64,000 nt of DNA. Origin: Neocallimastix lanati (nom. inval.). Taxonomy: Eukaryota; Neocallimastigomycota; Neocallimastigomycetes; Neocallimastigales; Neocallimastigaceae. Shown piece by piece: positions 33,129-44,179 of this stretch (the stretch's first letter is position 1; the number at the start of each line of letters is the position of its first letter). Under the pieces are notes generated by a model. That model saw nothing but the letters and a program-made list of their open reading frames with translations, was not told where the DNA came from and searched no databases. The position numbers were made by a program, and so were the translations under genes. The stretch covers positions 821,501-885,500 of the forward strand of contig JACVTC010000070.1 of the NCBI GenBank assembly GCA_016946835.1, read 5' to 3'.

Positions 33129-34709
33129 ATGAAAGTAATGAATATTAATATAGTATTATTATTAATTTTCATTTTAAGTAGTAAAGCTGAAGTCTTAAAT
33201 GGATCTAAAACACTTCCAAATACAATAAAAACAAAGAGCATTCCAACTAATAGTTCTACAAATAAATGTACAAAAATTTTTACTTCTAAAGTTATAGTGG
33301 AATGTTCACCTGGTTATAAAGTAGATACAGTTCTTGATGTAAATAATTGCATTGCTTCTAAAAAATGTGTTTCTGATAGTAATTACACTCAAGGAATTAT
33401 TAGAAAATCTTCAACTAAAATTATTCCTAGTATTTCTAGTAAAATTATTTCAGAAATTAAATCTAAATCAACTAAATCAATTACAACTACTACACTTTCT
33501 TTCAAAATTAGACCAATTCCAACTTTTGAAGTTCCAGTTTCTGATTTACCAGTAACTACTGCTAATAGTAGTACTAAAAGTATTTACTCTACTAAAGTTA
33601 TTCCAAGTTTAACTAAATCATCTAAATCTATTCCTATAATTGTTGCCACTAAAACAACATCTACAACTACAATTAGTACTACACTTTCTTTCAAGACTAG
33701 ACCAATTCCAACTTTCGAAGTTCCAGTTTCTGATTTACCAGTAACTACTGCTAATAGTAGTACTAAAAGTATTTACTCTACTAAAGTTATTCCAAGTTTA
33801 ACTAAATCATCTAAATCTATTCCTATAATTGTTGCCACTAAAACAACATCTACAACTACAATTAGTACTACACTTTCTTTCAAGACTAGACCAATTCCAA
33901 CTTTTGAAATTCCAGTTTCTGATTTACCAGTAACTACTGCTAATAGTAGTACTAAAAGTATTTACTCTACTAAAGTTATTCCAAGTTTAACTAAATCATC
34001 TAAATCTATTCCAAAAATTATTTCCACTAAAGCAACCACTACCACCACTAATGTACCAGTGACCACCGCTACTAAAAACAATTGTACAAAAATCTTTACT
34101 GCTAAAATATTAATTGATTGTCAACCTGGCTATGAAGTTCAAATTATTCGTGAAGGTGATAGTTGTACTGCTATTCCAAAATGTATACCAAAATATACTT
34201 TAACCGCTAAAACTACTTCCACTAAAACTATTCCAAAACGTATTTCAACTACTTCCACAAAAACCATTCCAAAACGTATTTCAACTACTTCCACTAAAAC
34301 CATTCCAAAACGTATTTCAACTACTTCCACAAAAACCATTCCAAAACGTATTTCAACTACTTCCACTAAAACTATTCCAAAACGTATTTCAACTACTTCC
34401 ACTAAAACTATTTCAAAACGTATTTCAACTACTTCCACAAAAACCATTCCAAAACGTATTTCAACTTCTTCTATTAAAACTTCTTCTACTAAAGTAATTA
34501 TATATCGTACTACCACTACAACTGCTAAAAATTCACAACCAACAATAAATTATTTATCCTGTGGAAAGGATGACTGGAATTGTAAAAATGAAATGTCAAG
34601 AAAATGTTATTCAGAAGCTGATAACTGCTGGAGACAACCATGGACAGAAGAACTTAATAAAAAATGTATTGAATTAAGTAACAACTGTAACAAAATTTGG
34701 ATTTATTAA
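33129..34709 (+). CDS. Secreted Ser/Thr-rich repeat protein with Cys modules
   Basis: The uninterrupted 526-residue frame starts at an ATG after an A-rich leader and opens with a signal peptide (MKVMNINIVLLLIFILSSKA). Module 1 (from Cys47: CTKIFTSKVIVECSPGYKV, four Cys) recurs from Cys319 (CTKIFTAKILIDCQPGYEV, four Cys). Between them a 63-residue unit (189 bases: FKIRPIPTFEVPVSDLPVTT ... KSIPIIVATK) is repeated three times, nearly identical in DNA. After the second module a 12-residue unit TSTKTIPKRIST is repeated seven times (about 34207-34470). The C-terminal 50 residues are Cys-rich (six Cys) and Trp-rich. The Ser/Thr-rich stretches are likely O-glycosylated linkers, which suggests a wall- or matrix-associated extracellular protein. 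I recognise no catalytic domain and give no function. The near-identity of the repeats suggests recent expansion. Confidence 0.85.
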   Translation: MKVMNINIVLLLIFILSSKAEVLNGSKTLPNTIKTKSIPTNSSTNKCTKIFTSKVIVECSPGYKVDTVLDVNNCIASKKCVSDSNYTQGIIRKSSTKIIPSISSKIISEIKSKSTKSITTTTLSFKIRPIPTFEVPVSDLPVTTANSSTKSIYSTKVIPSLTKSSKSIPIIVATKTTSTTTISTTLSFKTRPIPTFEVPVSDLPVTTANSSTKSIYSTKVIPSLTKSSKSIPIIVATKTTSTTTISTTLSFKTRPIPTFEIPVSDLPVTTANSSTKSIYSTKVIPSLTKSSKSIPKIISTKATTTTTNVPVTTATKNNCTKIFTAKILIDCQPGYEVQIIREGDSCTAIPKCIPKYTLTAKTTSTKTIPKRISTTSTKTIPKRISTTSTKTIPKRISTTSTKTIPKRISTTSTKTIPKRISTTSTKTISKRISTTSTKTIPKRISTSSIKTSSTKVIIYRTTTTTAKNSQPTINYLSCGKDDWNCKNEMSRKCYSEADNCWRQPWTEELNKKCIELSNNCNKIWIY

Positions 34710-34719
34710 AGAAATATTA

Positions 34720-35411
34720 GATACATAGGTCAATAAAAAATTATTTTATTTTTTTATTTTTATATTTAATTTTAGAAATTAAAAAAAAAAATTATATATA
34801 TAAATATATTTTAATAAATGAAATATTTCTTGAATTTTAACATAAAATTAATTATAGTGTTAATTTAATATATATATATATAAAATAATAATAATAAAAG
34901 TATATATAAAAATTAACCAAACCGAAATAAGTATTATTTAAAAGAACTAAATAGTTTATTTTGAACTCATCTTTTAAATTAATACCAACAAATAACAAAA
35001 ACATTTTAATTTTTATAATAATAATATTTAGTATATTTTAATTATAAAAAATTATATTATTTTAAAATTACTTTAAAAATTCATTAAAAAGAAAAAATAA
35101 TAATAATCTATTAAATTTATATTCATTATAATAAAAAAAAAATTAGTATTTATTTTATTTTATTTTCTAAATAAGAATTGATGATTTATAACAATAATTT
35201 CTTATTTAGAATTCTTCTTTTTATTATATTTTTTTTTAAAGAAAAAGAAAAAAAATGAAATGATTTGTTTTAGTAATATATATATATATTTTAAAATTAC
35301 TTATTATGAAAGAATACACTAGGGTTTTTTTAAAATAAAAAATTTTTTTTTTTTTTTTTCAATAATTTGATCATAAAAATTTTGAGTAATATTTTATTCA
35401 TTTATTTAGTT

Positions 35412-35445
<34 letters not shown>

Positions 35446-35780
35446 CAAATTAATAATAATAAATAATTAAAATATAAAATAAAGGAATAGAAATAAAAAT
35501 AAAAAAAAAAAGTATTAAAAAATATAATAAAAAATAAAAAATATTAAATTAATAATAAATAACTAAAAATAAAAAAAAAAAAATAAAAATAAAAATAAAC
35601 TATAAAAAACAAAATAACTGTATTAAAAAAAAAAAGGAAAAAAAAAAAAAAAGGAAAAAAAGGAAAAAATAATTAAATAAATGATAAATAATAAAAAATC
35701 GAGTAAAAAAATTTTTTTTTTTTTAAAAATATTTAATTATAAATAAATAATATATAATATGAAATATTGTTAATAAAAAT
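34720..35780. other. Gene-free low-complexity DNA
   Basis: No gene is seen. It contains long A and T runs (an A run of 30 or more at about 35414-35444) and A-rich purine tracts (35630-35675). Confidence 0.5.
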
Positions 35781-35840
35781 ATAAAATGATAATATAAATT
35801 AAATAATTGATAAATTATTTAATTTATATTATCATTTTAT
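35781..35840. repeat. Perfect 28-bp palindrome
   Basis: ATAAAATGATAATATAAATT plus AAATAATT at 35781-35808 is followed, after the loop GATA, by its exact reverse complement at 35813-35840. It can form a hairpin and lies at the edge of a dispersed repeat cluster. Confidence 0.9.
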
Positions 35841-35924
35841 ATTCCTTATATGAATTATTAGAAGAATAGATTAATTCTACTATTTATTATAACATATATT
35901 TATTATTAATTATATTAATTGAAC

Positions 35925-38350
35925 CAAAAAATAATTTTATCTTGAAATTTTTATACTATTAACCATATGATTAATAATATGAATTAAATGGAAAATATAT
36001 ACATTACATCATTTTATATAAAAAAAATATATTTTTGATATTATTTAAAGTTTTAAAGCACATGTAAATCTATTTAATCCTTTAAAATTTAATATTTTAA
36101 AAATAAGGAATAAACAATTTTTTTTTTTTAATATATATATTATTTCTAAAATTGTATACAGAGGTAGATTACATTTTATTAAGTTTTAAAAATTCTATAT
36201 GAAGATCATTCTTTTTTTTTTTTAAATTAAAATTATTTAAAATTATATAAATTTCCCCTTAAATTTTTTATTATTGAATTTCTAATTTCTATTTTAACAA
36301 ATAAAGAAATATTCCATGAATTTTGAAATTTTTTAAAAAATTATATAATTTAAAAAAAAAAAAATAATAATAAACTAAAATTAAATTAAATGATTTAATT
36401 TAATTAAATATATTAAAAGATAAAAATTTTGTGTCTTTCTATTTGATATAGAATGAAACTTTAAATAATAATAAATTAAAATAAATATATTAAAGTTATA
36501 TAGATTATAAGTATAAAATTATTAAATAGTTAAATAGTAAAAAAATTTATATTAATAAAATTATAAAAATAACTTGTAAATGTAATTGTTTAGAAATGTT
36601 AAATACTTTAGTAAAAATTATTGTTTATAAAGATTACTTTAATTTAGATAACAAATATAAATAGGAATATAAAATATTTATTTAACAAAATGTTACTAAT
36701 TGTCCAGTAAAATTAGATAATAATAAAAAGAATGTTTAAAGGTTACTAATTAGCCTGTAAAATTAGATAAGTTTAGTAGAGGTTTACTAATTACCTTAAG
36801 AATTAGTATTATAAGTTTTTATAATAAATAATTGATAACATAAAAGGTTATAAAATAAATTTATTTCTATTGAATGAATTTAATTATTTTCTTATAAATA
36901 ATTTTATTTAGTATATTAGATAAAGATGGGAAACAAGATATATACCATACTTTATCATATTTCATAAATAAGGAATGATGTAATATTTTCCATTTAATTT
37001 ATATTATAAGTAACAAGATTTATTGGTCAAATTTAAGTCAATAATTACATATAATTTTTTATATTATTTAAAGTTTTAAAGCACATGTAAATCTATTTAA
37101 TCCTTTATAATTTAATATTTTAAAAATAAGCAATAAATAATTTTTTTTTAATATATATTGATATATAACTCTAGTTCTAGGGAGTATTGTTGGTATTAAT
37201 TTATTATATTTATTAAAGTATTATTAAATTATTTATTTAATTTTTATAATTATGTTTAACTAGATTTATTCGAGTAAAAATAATTCATTTAAAACTATCT
37301 TACAACTTTCTCAGACTTTTCTTAATTCAGAGAAAATATTTTATTTTTATGTTATTTAATTATAAATAACTATCTTATTAATTATTCTTGTGATTAGAAT
37401 AAACTATTTAATGAGATTTTATGTTTAGGTATTATAAATATTAATAATTATTATTAAAGGAAATATTAATAACTATATAAAAAATTTATTATTAATTATA
37501 CGTATAATTAGTATTTAGAATTCAAGCCACATATAAACAATATTATAAAATCATTAAACTTTGATTTATGAAATTAATTTATGATAAAATTATTTTATAT
37601 TAATTAAGGTTTGAATATTTCATTTTATATCATTATATTATTAATACATTGTAAAAAATTTTAAAAATTCTATAGGAAGATCTTTTTTTCTTTTCTTCTT
37701 TTTTTCTTTTTTAAATTAAAATTATATGAATTTCCTCTTTAATTTTATATAATTAAACTTCTATTTTAACAAATAAAGGAATACTCCTTGAATTTAGAAA
37801 CTTTTAAAAAAATTATGTAATTTAAAAAAAAAAATAATAAATTAAATTAAATTAAATAATTTAATTTAATTAAATATATTAAAAGATAAAAATTTTGTGT
37901 CTTTCTATATCATAAATAAAGAAAATAAATTTATATATATTAATATATTTTAATAAATTGTCTATTAATATAAAATAATATATTTTAATATTATAAAATA
38001 TTTATTAACTTAAATTTTGACTGATAAATCTTATTATTTATAATATAAATTAAATGGAAAATATTATTTCATTTGTTATTTTTTAAATATAAAATAGTAG
38101 AAATATATAATTTTTATATTATTTAAAGTTTTAAAGCACATGTAAATCTTACAAATATAATAAATATAAATAATATAAATATATAATGTAATAATATAAA
38201 CATATGAGCTAGTATATGTAATAGTGGCGTATTATAGATCATATGATATATATGTATAATATATATATAAATGTAAAATATAAAATGAGTTATATTCACC
38301 ATACATAACAAATCCTTTATAAATTAATATTTTAATAAATAAGCAACTTT
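35925..38350. repeat. Dispersed repeat family B cluster
   Basis: The block TTATTTAAAGTTTTAAAGCA plus CATGTAAATCTATTTAATCC occurs at 36042-36085, 37065-37105 and (interrupted) 38118-38330, and a diverged copy occurs at 43980-44030. A second block, ATATAAATTAAATGGAAAATAT, precedes it at 35980 (diverged), 38040 and 43925 and is inverted at 36980. A 260-base segment at 36180-36445 is repeated at 37665-37925 (shared TAAAAATTTTGTGTCTTTCT). In the copy at 38.1 kb about 165 bases are inserted after GTAAATCT. A family A piece lies at 37495-37660. No gene is present. It looks like nested non-autonomous elements or LTRs. Confidence 0.7.
36686..36810. repeat. Three imperfect units GTTACTAATT...AATTAGATA
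   Basis: Three related units follow one another: GTTACTAATTGTCCAGTAAA, GTTACTAATTAGCCTGTAAA and GTTTACTAATTACCTTAAGA, each ending in AATTAG. The spacing is about 55 bases. The function is unknown. Confidence 0.6.
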
Positions 38351-38551
38351 TTTTTTTTTTTAAAAAAAAAGGAAATAAAGAATAAAAAATAATAAAAATA
38401 AAAATAAAAATAAAAATAAAATTTTTCTTTATTAAACATAAGGCATTATATATATTATAATAAAGAAAAAAAATAAAAATTTAAAATTTAAAAAAAAAAT
38501 TAAAAATATAGTAAATAAAATATTTTTTATTTATTGAAAGAAATTTCAAAA

Positions 38552-39157
38552 ATGAAAATTACTCTATTTATTTTTAGTATTATTACTTTATTCTTTTGCA
38601 TTGTAAAAGCTGAAGAAGAAGATCAATTTAAGGAAGCTAAGCAATATGTAAGAAGCTATATCAATAGAAACTATGGAGGTATATATGCTGACATTTATTG
38701 TGTAGAATATACAAGTCATTTAACTAATTGTAGAGTTATACAAACTGCTTATGGTTTAGAAATTAAAGGATTAGACTGTTATCTTAATTTCGATACTGAT
38801 CGTAAAGTAATTACAATTGATGATTTTTGTAATTTAAGGAATAATCTTTCAGAAAGATATCTCGATGATGTAGATCCATTCGATATGAAAGAAATTATTA
38901 AAGCTGTTAACAGAATTAGATATAATAATGCTTACACATTAAACTTTGATGAAATTAATATTTTCCAAGGAGAAGATGAAAATACTTTTGGAGTAGAAAA
39001 TTTACCTTTTACTGATGTTCCTGGAATGACTCTTGTAAAGAATTATGGTATTGTTAATGATAATCTTATTGAAGCTAGTGTATACTGTTATTTAGAATAT
39101 GATAGAATGCAAATCGGTGGATATTCTAAAGAAAAACTTTCTACTTTAGATTTTTAA
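38552..39157 (+). CDS. Small secreted protein of unknown function
   Basis: The ATG at 38552 opens a 201-residue frame with a clear signal peptide (MKITLFIFSIITLFFCIVKA, then EEEDQ). A longer frame exists upstream but starts at a TTG, so this ATG is preferred. The mature part is acidic with five cysteines (in IYCVEY, TNCRVI, LDCYLNF, DFCNL, VYCYLEY) and no transmembrane segment or catalytic motif that I recognise. The alternation of short hydrophobic and charged stretches suggests a compact globular domain. It could be a propeptide-like or inhibitor-like protein, but I do not assign a function. It has an A-rich leader like other genes here and no visible intron. Repeats of family B lie upstream. 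Confidence 0.75.
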   Translation: MKITLFIFSIITLFFCIVKAEEEDQFKEAKQYVRSYINRNYGGIYADIYCVEYTSHLTNCRVIQTAYGLEIKGLDCYLNFDTDRKVITIDDFCNLRNNLSERYLDDVDPFDMKEIIKAVNRIRYNNAYTLNFDEINIFQGEDENTFGVENLPFTDVPGMTLVKNYGIVNDNLIEASVYCYLEYDRMQIGGYSKEKLSTLDF

Positions 39158-39159
39158 AA

Positions 39160-39602
39160 GAAATTATTTTTTTTAAATAAAAGAAAATAGTAGAGCTATT
39201 TAATAAAAAAAATAATAATTTTAAATTAAAATTTTAAGAATATATTTAAAAAAAAAAAATTAAAATATATGTTAAGATTATATTTTTTATACAAGTATTC
39301 CAAGAATGTGTTATGAAATTTATATTATATATAATTATTTTATAATAAAAATATAATAAAATTAAAAATTAGAATTAATAAAAAATTATAAAATATATAT
39401 ATATATATATATAAAGAATAAATAAATAAGAGTAATAATTATAAATTTTTTTAAAAATAAAAAAAAATAAAAATAAAAAAAAAAAAAAAAAAAGCAAATA
39501 AATAAATAAATTGGAATAAAAATTCAAAAATAGATTTTTATTTAAAAAATATTTAATAATAATAATAATAATGATAAATAAAAATATTAATAAAAAAATA
39601 AA

Positions 39603-39636
<34 letters not shown>

Positions 39637-40326
39637 TAATAAAAACTTGGAGTGTTGATTTTAGGAAAAATTATCTTTTTATAGTTTTAATAAATAATTT
39701 CAATTTAGGTTTAAAGTTTTTCTATCTTATACATTAAAAATATAAAAAAGAATTATTCTTTATATTAATAAAAATTAAAATTATAAGTTTTATATGTATT
39801 TAAAATAAATATATAAATAAAATATTCTTTAAAAAAATAAAATATTATTTATAAAAAAAATAATAATTTTGAAATCTATAAAAAATATATATAAAAAAAA
39901 AAAAAAAAAAAAAAAGTTAAAAATTTAATACTTATTGCCTTGAGAATTTAAAAAAAAATATATATATATGTATATATATATGTATATATATTTAATTATT
40001 CATAAAAAAAAAATTCTTTAAAAATATAAAAGATTGTTTATTAATTAATATAAATTTATTATTTATAAATTTTAAAAATATGGGATTAATAAACACTTAT
40101 TTTTAAAACAATAATAAACACGTATTTGTAAAATAAATATTTATATTTTTAGTTTAATAATTGTTATAGAATATGTCTTATATTAGAAAATTTCTTTTTT
40201 TAGATTAAGAAATATATATATATATTTTAGAATGTTATAAATATATTGTTTATTACAATATTAAAAAATTGATTAATAATTATTTTAATAATTGTTATTT
40301 TTGACTCTCACACAAAAATCTAGCTT

Positions 40327-40361
<35 letters not shown>

Positions 40362-40390
40362 TTATTGAAGAAAAAAAAATGATGATAGAT
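39160..40390. other. Gene-free low-complexity DNA
   Basis: Only A/T homopolymers and AT microsatellites are seen (A runs near 39606-39633 and 40327-40359, TA and TATG repeats near 39958-39990). The TGTGTGAGAGTC on the minus strand near 40302-40313 could be the polypurine region of the copia remnant that ends at about 40395. Confidence 0.5.
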
Positions 40391-40394
40391 TTTT

Positions 40395-41335
40395 AATTCA
40401 ATTTTTTTAAAACTTCGTTAGTAAAGAATTTCTGAAGCCCAATAAAGTCTTATTTAAATAGTTAGTAAATCCATCTGTTAAGTTATTCTTAGACTTTATA
40501 TACTCTAGTTTAATGAGTCTTTTGCTAACTAAGTCTCTATTATAATGGTACCTGATATCAATATGTTTTGATTTTGGGTTTATTGATTGATTTTCATTGT
40601 TGTATACTACTACTTTATTGTCAACAAATTTTGTAAACATAGTCAATATTTATATTTAATTTATTCATGAAATTCTTGTACCACAAAGAATGTTTTAGCA
40701 CATTCACTCAGCCTGTAATATTCGGTTTCACATGTATACTTGTTCATTCAGTAGGAATTTAAATAGGCCGAATTAATATTAATTTGTTTAATTGTAAAGT
40801 TCATGTTGACTGCAATAACTGTAATAATTCGAATAATATCCTGTTTGAGTGTAGGAGCAAACTTTTCTTTATAGTCGATATTATATTCTTGAGTATATCC
40901 TTTTACGACTAATCTTGCCCTTGCCTTTCTTTTTATTACTTTACCATTTGAATCCTTTTTATACTTGAATACCAACCTGGAAGAAATAATGTTAGATTCT
41001 AAAGGTACTGTATTATCAATTGAATAAACTGTAAGTTTTTTCATGATGTCGAGCTCTTCTTTTACTGAAATTAGCCATTCCTTTTTATCTTTTAGTTTGA
41101 ATATATCTTTAAAGTTGTAGGATTCAATTAGTGTATTGTTTTTTATCTGGATTTATTCTCATGGCTTCTTTGTTACTTACCTTCTTTCTTTTATTTGAGT
41201 TGAGTGAATCAATGTTTAATTTTCTTTTTTGTACTTTTGAAAAAATAATTGTTTTATTTTGTTGTTCTCTTTATATTCATTGTTCATGATATTAACTTCT
41301 TTCTGGGAATTAGTTAAGCTTTTGTTGTTTTATTG
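40395..41335 (-). pseudogene. Ty1/copia remnant with internal deletion (RT fingers joined to RNase H)
   Basis: On the minus strand, linker sequence (41335-41150) leads to the reverse transcriptase start (ESYNFKDIFKLKDKKEWLIS; 40748-41044: PLESNIISSRLVFKYKKDSN, ARARLVVKGYTQEYNIDYKE, FAPTLKQDIIRIITVIAV, ININSAYLNSY). It then passes within a few bases to RNase H (CETEYYRLSECAKTF; 40407-40646: VDNKVVVYNNENQSINPKSK, HIDIRYHYNRDLVSK). The RT palm and thumb, with the YVDD motif, are missing. Stops and shifts occur between the two pieces. The 5' side touches a LINE fragment at about 41338. Confidence 0.8.
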
Positions 41336-41337
41336 TG

Positions 41338-42900
41338 AAGTTCTAATAATTCCGTCAAGCCCACAATTTCTGGAACAGATGACTCAGATGAACCTTTGAA
41401 AAGTAGTTAATATAATTGTCTCTGTTCCCCTCTATCGAAATGTTGCTCATTTAAAGTTAAAGTTCCAATAAGAAATAACATGTATATATAATGATTGATA
41501 TAATCTTCAAAATCAGAAATAGAGTCAAAGGAAGAAAGAGGATTAAACGCTCTAATCTTCCTAACGAGCAAAACATAGAGATCATTGACGAAATTTAAAA
41601 AAATCCATCTAAAAAAAGATGTAAAAGCATAACATTTAAAAATACAATGCTCAAAAGATTGATTACCTTCACCCCAACATAGGGCAAGTCTTAGGACAAT
41701 CTTCTGAATTTCAAATGTAAGTATTAATATAATACCTTAAAATTAGAAAATAAAATTTTGCAAAATGCATCTTGGCGAAATGCATCATTATTCAAATTTA
41801 CAATTGTTTTACATTTATTGAAATTAAGTAGTTAGGAGGTTATAAGGTCAAAAATTTAAGAAAAAAAAAAATTTTTTTTTTTAAATTTATTAGATAGAAT
41901 AAATCAAATAATAGACTTAAAATATTAATAGAATAATATTTATTTTTTATTTTATTTTTTTTTTTTTTAATATTTTTTTAATAATCGAATTTACTTTTTA
42001 ATACTTTTTTAATAATATCACTTTGATGTTTAAAAGTATTATATAATAATGAAAACTATAGAATACAATTTAATAAATAAATATATATAAAAAATTACTT
42101 TTAAAATAAAAAAAAAAAAAAAACTAATTATTCTTTTAGAAATAGAAATTTATATTAATATTTTTTAACTGGGTAAGGTTTAATATGCATCATTCTTTTT
42201 TATTAACTATTAAAAAATACTAGTATATTTATATAATTTTTTATTATTATTTTTTTTAACCTTTATTTAATAATATTTAATTAAAAAATACAGGAAAGTT
42301 TAATATATGAATTGTTTTTATTATTAACTTTAATAAACTACTTCAATAGTTTTAATGGTTACATAAGTAAATTTTTATTTTCTTAGTTGACATATTTCCC
42401 ATATAGAGATATTAAAGGCTAAATACATTTTTCATAATTGGTAAAACCAAATTATTTAGGTCTAATAAAATTATGTATAAAAGCATTCTTTGAAATTTTA
42501 TCAGTATTTATTTCAGTTATGATTTTAAGACCAATATTGGTTAGAAAAATACTTCTGTAATTACTACAATTGGAAAGATCAACGCATGAGGACTTAGAAT
42601 CTTTTGCAAAAGTATATTATTTCCAGATATCTTAGCAACCGTCTAGTCAGGAAAACATTTTGAAATATATTTCTTAAGTTTTTCAAAGGGTACATTGAAG
42701 TCTCTAATAAGGACTACAGAAGAGTAATTATTAGTATTACTTCTCAACCATTCAACCATTCAATCATTCAACCACTGATCAAATTTAGAGAAAGCTTTTA
42801 AATGGGCATTAGACCATCTATTTTGAGGGAAATAAATGTTATCAAATGAACCCTTTTGATTCCAAAACGAAGTAATATTAACTAATATAATATAATTTAA
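41338..42900 (-). pseudogene. LINE ORF2 remnant (endonuclease, RT start, C-terminal zinc domain)
   Basis: From about 42895 the minus strand reads a LINE-type endonuclease-exonuclease-phosphatase end (VNITSFWNQKGSFDNIYFPQ, NRWSNAHLKAFSKFDQWL, VLIRDFNVPFEKLKKYIS, KCFPD) and then the start of a reverse transcriptase (NCSNYRSIFLTNIGLKIITE, FIRPK, FGFTNYEKCI). About 600 bases of AT-rich DNA follow without coding sense. From 41720 comes the reverse-transcriptase zinc-binding end (WGEGNQSFEHCIFKCYAFTS, FFRWIFLNFVNDLYVLL) and the C-terminal block LTLNEQHFDRGEQRQLY shared with 12.93 kb (+). Several stops are present. The catalytic RT centre is gone. Confidence 0.75.
41765..41795. repeat. Isolated GGCGAAATGC motif
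   Basis: CTTGGCGAAATGCATC, with GCAAAATGCATC just before it, is the same motif that is multimerised at 17-18.6 kb. It is a lone trace of that repeat family inside a LINE remnant. Confidence 0.6.
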
Positions 42901-43067
42901 TTATAAATTGATGGTTCTTTATTATATATGAACACGATGCTTAAATACCAATAAATAGACCTCTCATACCAGGGAGCTTATTGTTAACTATAGAATATTA
43001 ATGATAAATGCTTATCTTAGTAGTTTTTCTTAAAATATTAATGGAAATATAATTATCAAATCATTTG

Positions 43068-43071
<4 letters not shown>

Positions 43072-43111
<40 letters not shown>
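43072..43111. repeat. Poly(A) tract
   Basis: An uninterrupted A run of about 38-40 bases. Confidence 0.8.
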
Positions 43112-43116
<5 letters not shown>

Positions 43117-43252
43117 ATATATAATATATATTGAAAAATTAATAACATTTAATGATAATTCTTTTTTTTTTTTTTTTTCAATTTAAAAAATTTTGATTTT
43201 ATTAATTCTTTGTTTTTAATTTATTTGAATTATTAATAAATCCTTTAAGTTT

Positions 43253-43674
43253 TTAATCTTGAATATCATAAAATTTTTGATCACAAAAGTCAGAAATAAT
43301 ACACCATTTATTTTCTTTTATACCCCATCTAATGTTATCTACATAAAATACGTCACAATTATTGCAACATTCGTAATCTCCCTCCTCATATGGTACGGAA
43401 TTTAAATCACAGGTTAATTCAAAAGATTCTATATTTATATCTTTTTGATACTCAAGATTAAGATCACTGTCTCCGCATCCACACCAATTATTATTTTCAA
43501 AACCCCAATCTCCATTAATGTCTGAATAATAAACAATATAATCTTCTTTACATCATTTATAATCACTCAATAGAATAGTAAGAGGACATGAACATCTAGC
43601 CTCATTTAAGAAAATGAGTACTATTATAGATTTATTAATGTTACAAATATTATAGATTTATTAATGTTAACCAT
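43253..43674 (-). pseudogene. Small secreted protein made of two fungal dockerin (CBM10-like) domains, broken
   Basis: Fungal dockerins bind cohesins of the gut-fungal cellulosome and carry conserved Cys, Trp and Tyr residues. Domain 1 reads CKEDYIVYYSDINGDWGFEN then NNWCGCG. Domain 2 reads DYECCNNCDVFYVDN, IRWGIKENKWCII. The ATG at 43672-43674 would start a signal-like MVNINKSII, but a 26-base tandem duplication (43622-43673, TATTATAGATTTATTAATG twice) shifts the frame. Without it the frame joins VLIFLNEARCSCP. A second lesion is a TGA just before CKEDY, where dockerins normally have Cys. The rest is open to the stop at 43253-43255. No catalytic domain lies before the dockerins, so the gene would encode dockerins only. 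The broken M36 peptidase lies about 500 bases upstream on the same strand, and the two may once have been linked. Confidence 0.8.
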
Positions 43675-43904
43675 TTGTTCCTAAAAATAAAAATTTAATA
43701 TTAAATAATAATATTAATTCGTAAATAAATATTAATAATTTCATTAATTTAAACAAAATAATTTATTAGTACTATTATTAAATTCTATTGAATACCTTAT
43801 AATAACAATTTTGATATTACAATAACCATAAAGTTTTTTCAATTATTATTATTATTATTATTATGATTATGATTATGATTATTATTTATCTTAAATTTTG
43901 TCCA

Positions 43905-44070
43905 ATAAATCTTATTATTTATAATATAAATTAAATGGAAAATATTACATATATTAATTATAAATTTGTGGATAATATTTATAATTAATATTATTTAAAG
44001 TTTTTAAAATATATGTAAATCTAATTAATCATTTTTAAATTATATTTGGAAAAATAAACAATGATTTTTT
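43905..44070 (+). repeat. Repeat family B, diverged copy
   Basis: CAATAAATCTTATTATTTAT, ATTAAATGGAAAATATTACA and TTATTTAAAGTTTTTAAAAT with GTAAATCTAATTAATC match the copy at 38.0-38.35 kb. It lies between the dockerin and M36 remnants. Confidence 0.65.
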
Positions 44071-44179
44071 AATATATGTATAATCTTTTTAATAATTTAC
44101 TGGAAAAATATTAAATAGTCCATGATTTTTTTTTTTTATTTTTACAGTTTCAATTATTGCAAACTTTAACTTTATTTAT

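Noticed and set aside
34139-34516. 125-codon minus-strand repeat frame
   Set aside because: It is the antisense of the TSTKTIPKRIST repeats in an intact plus-strand gene.
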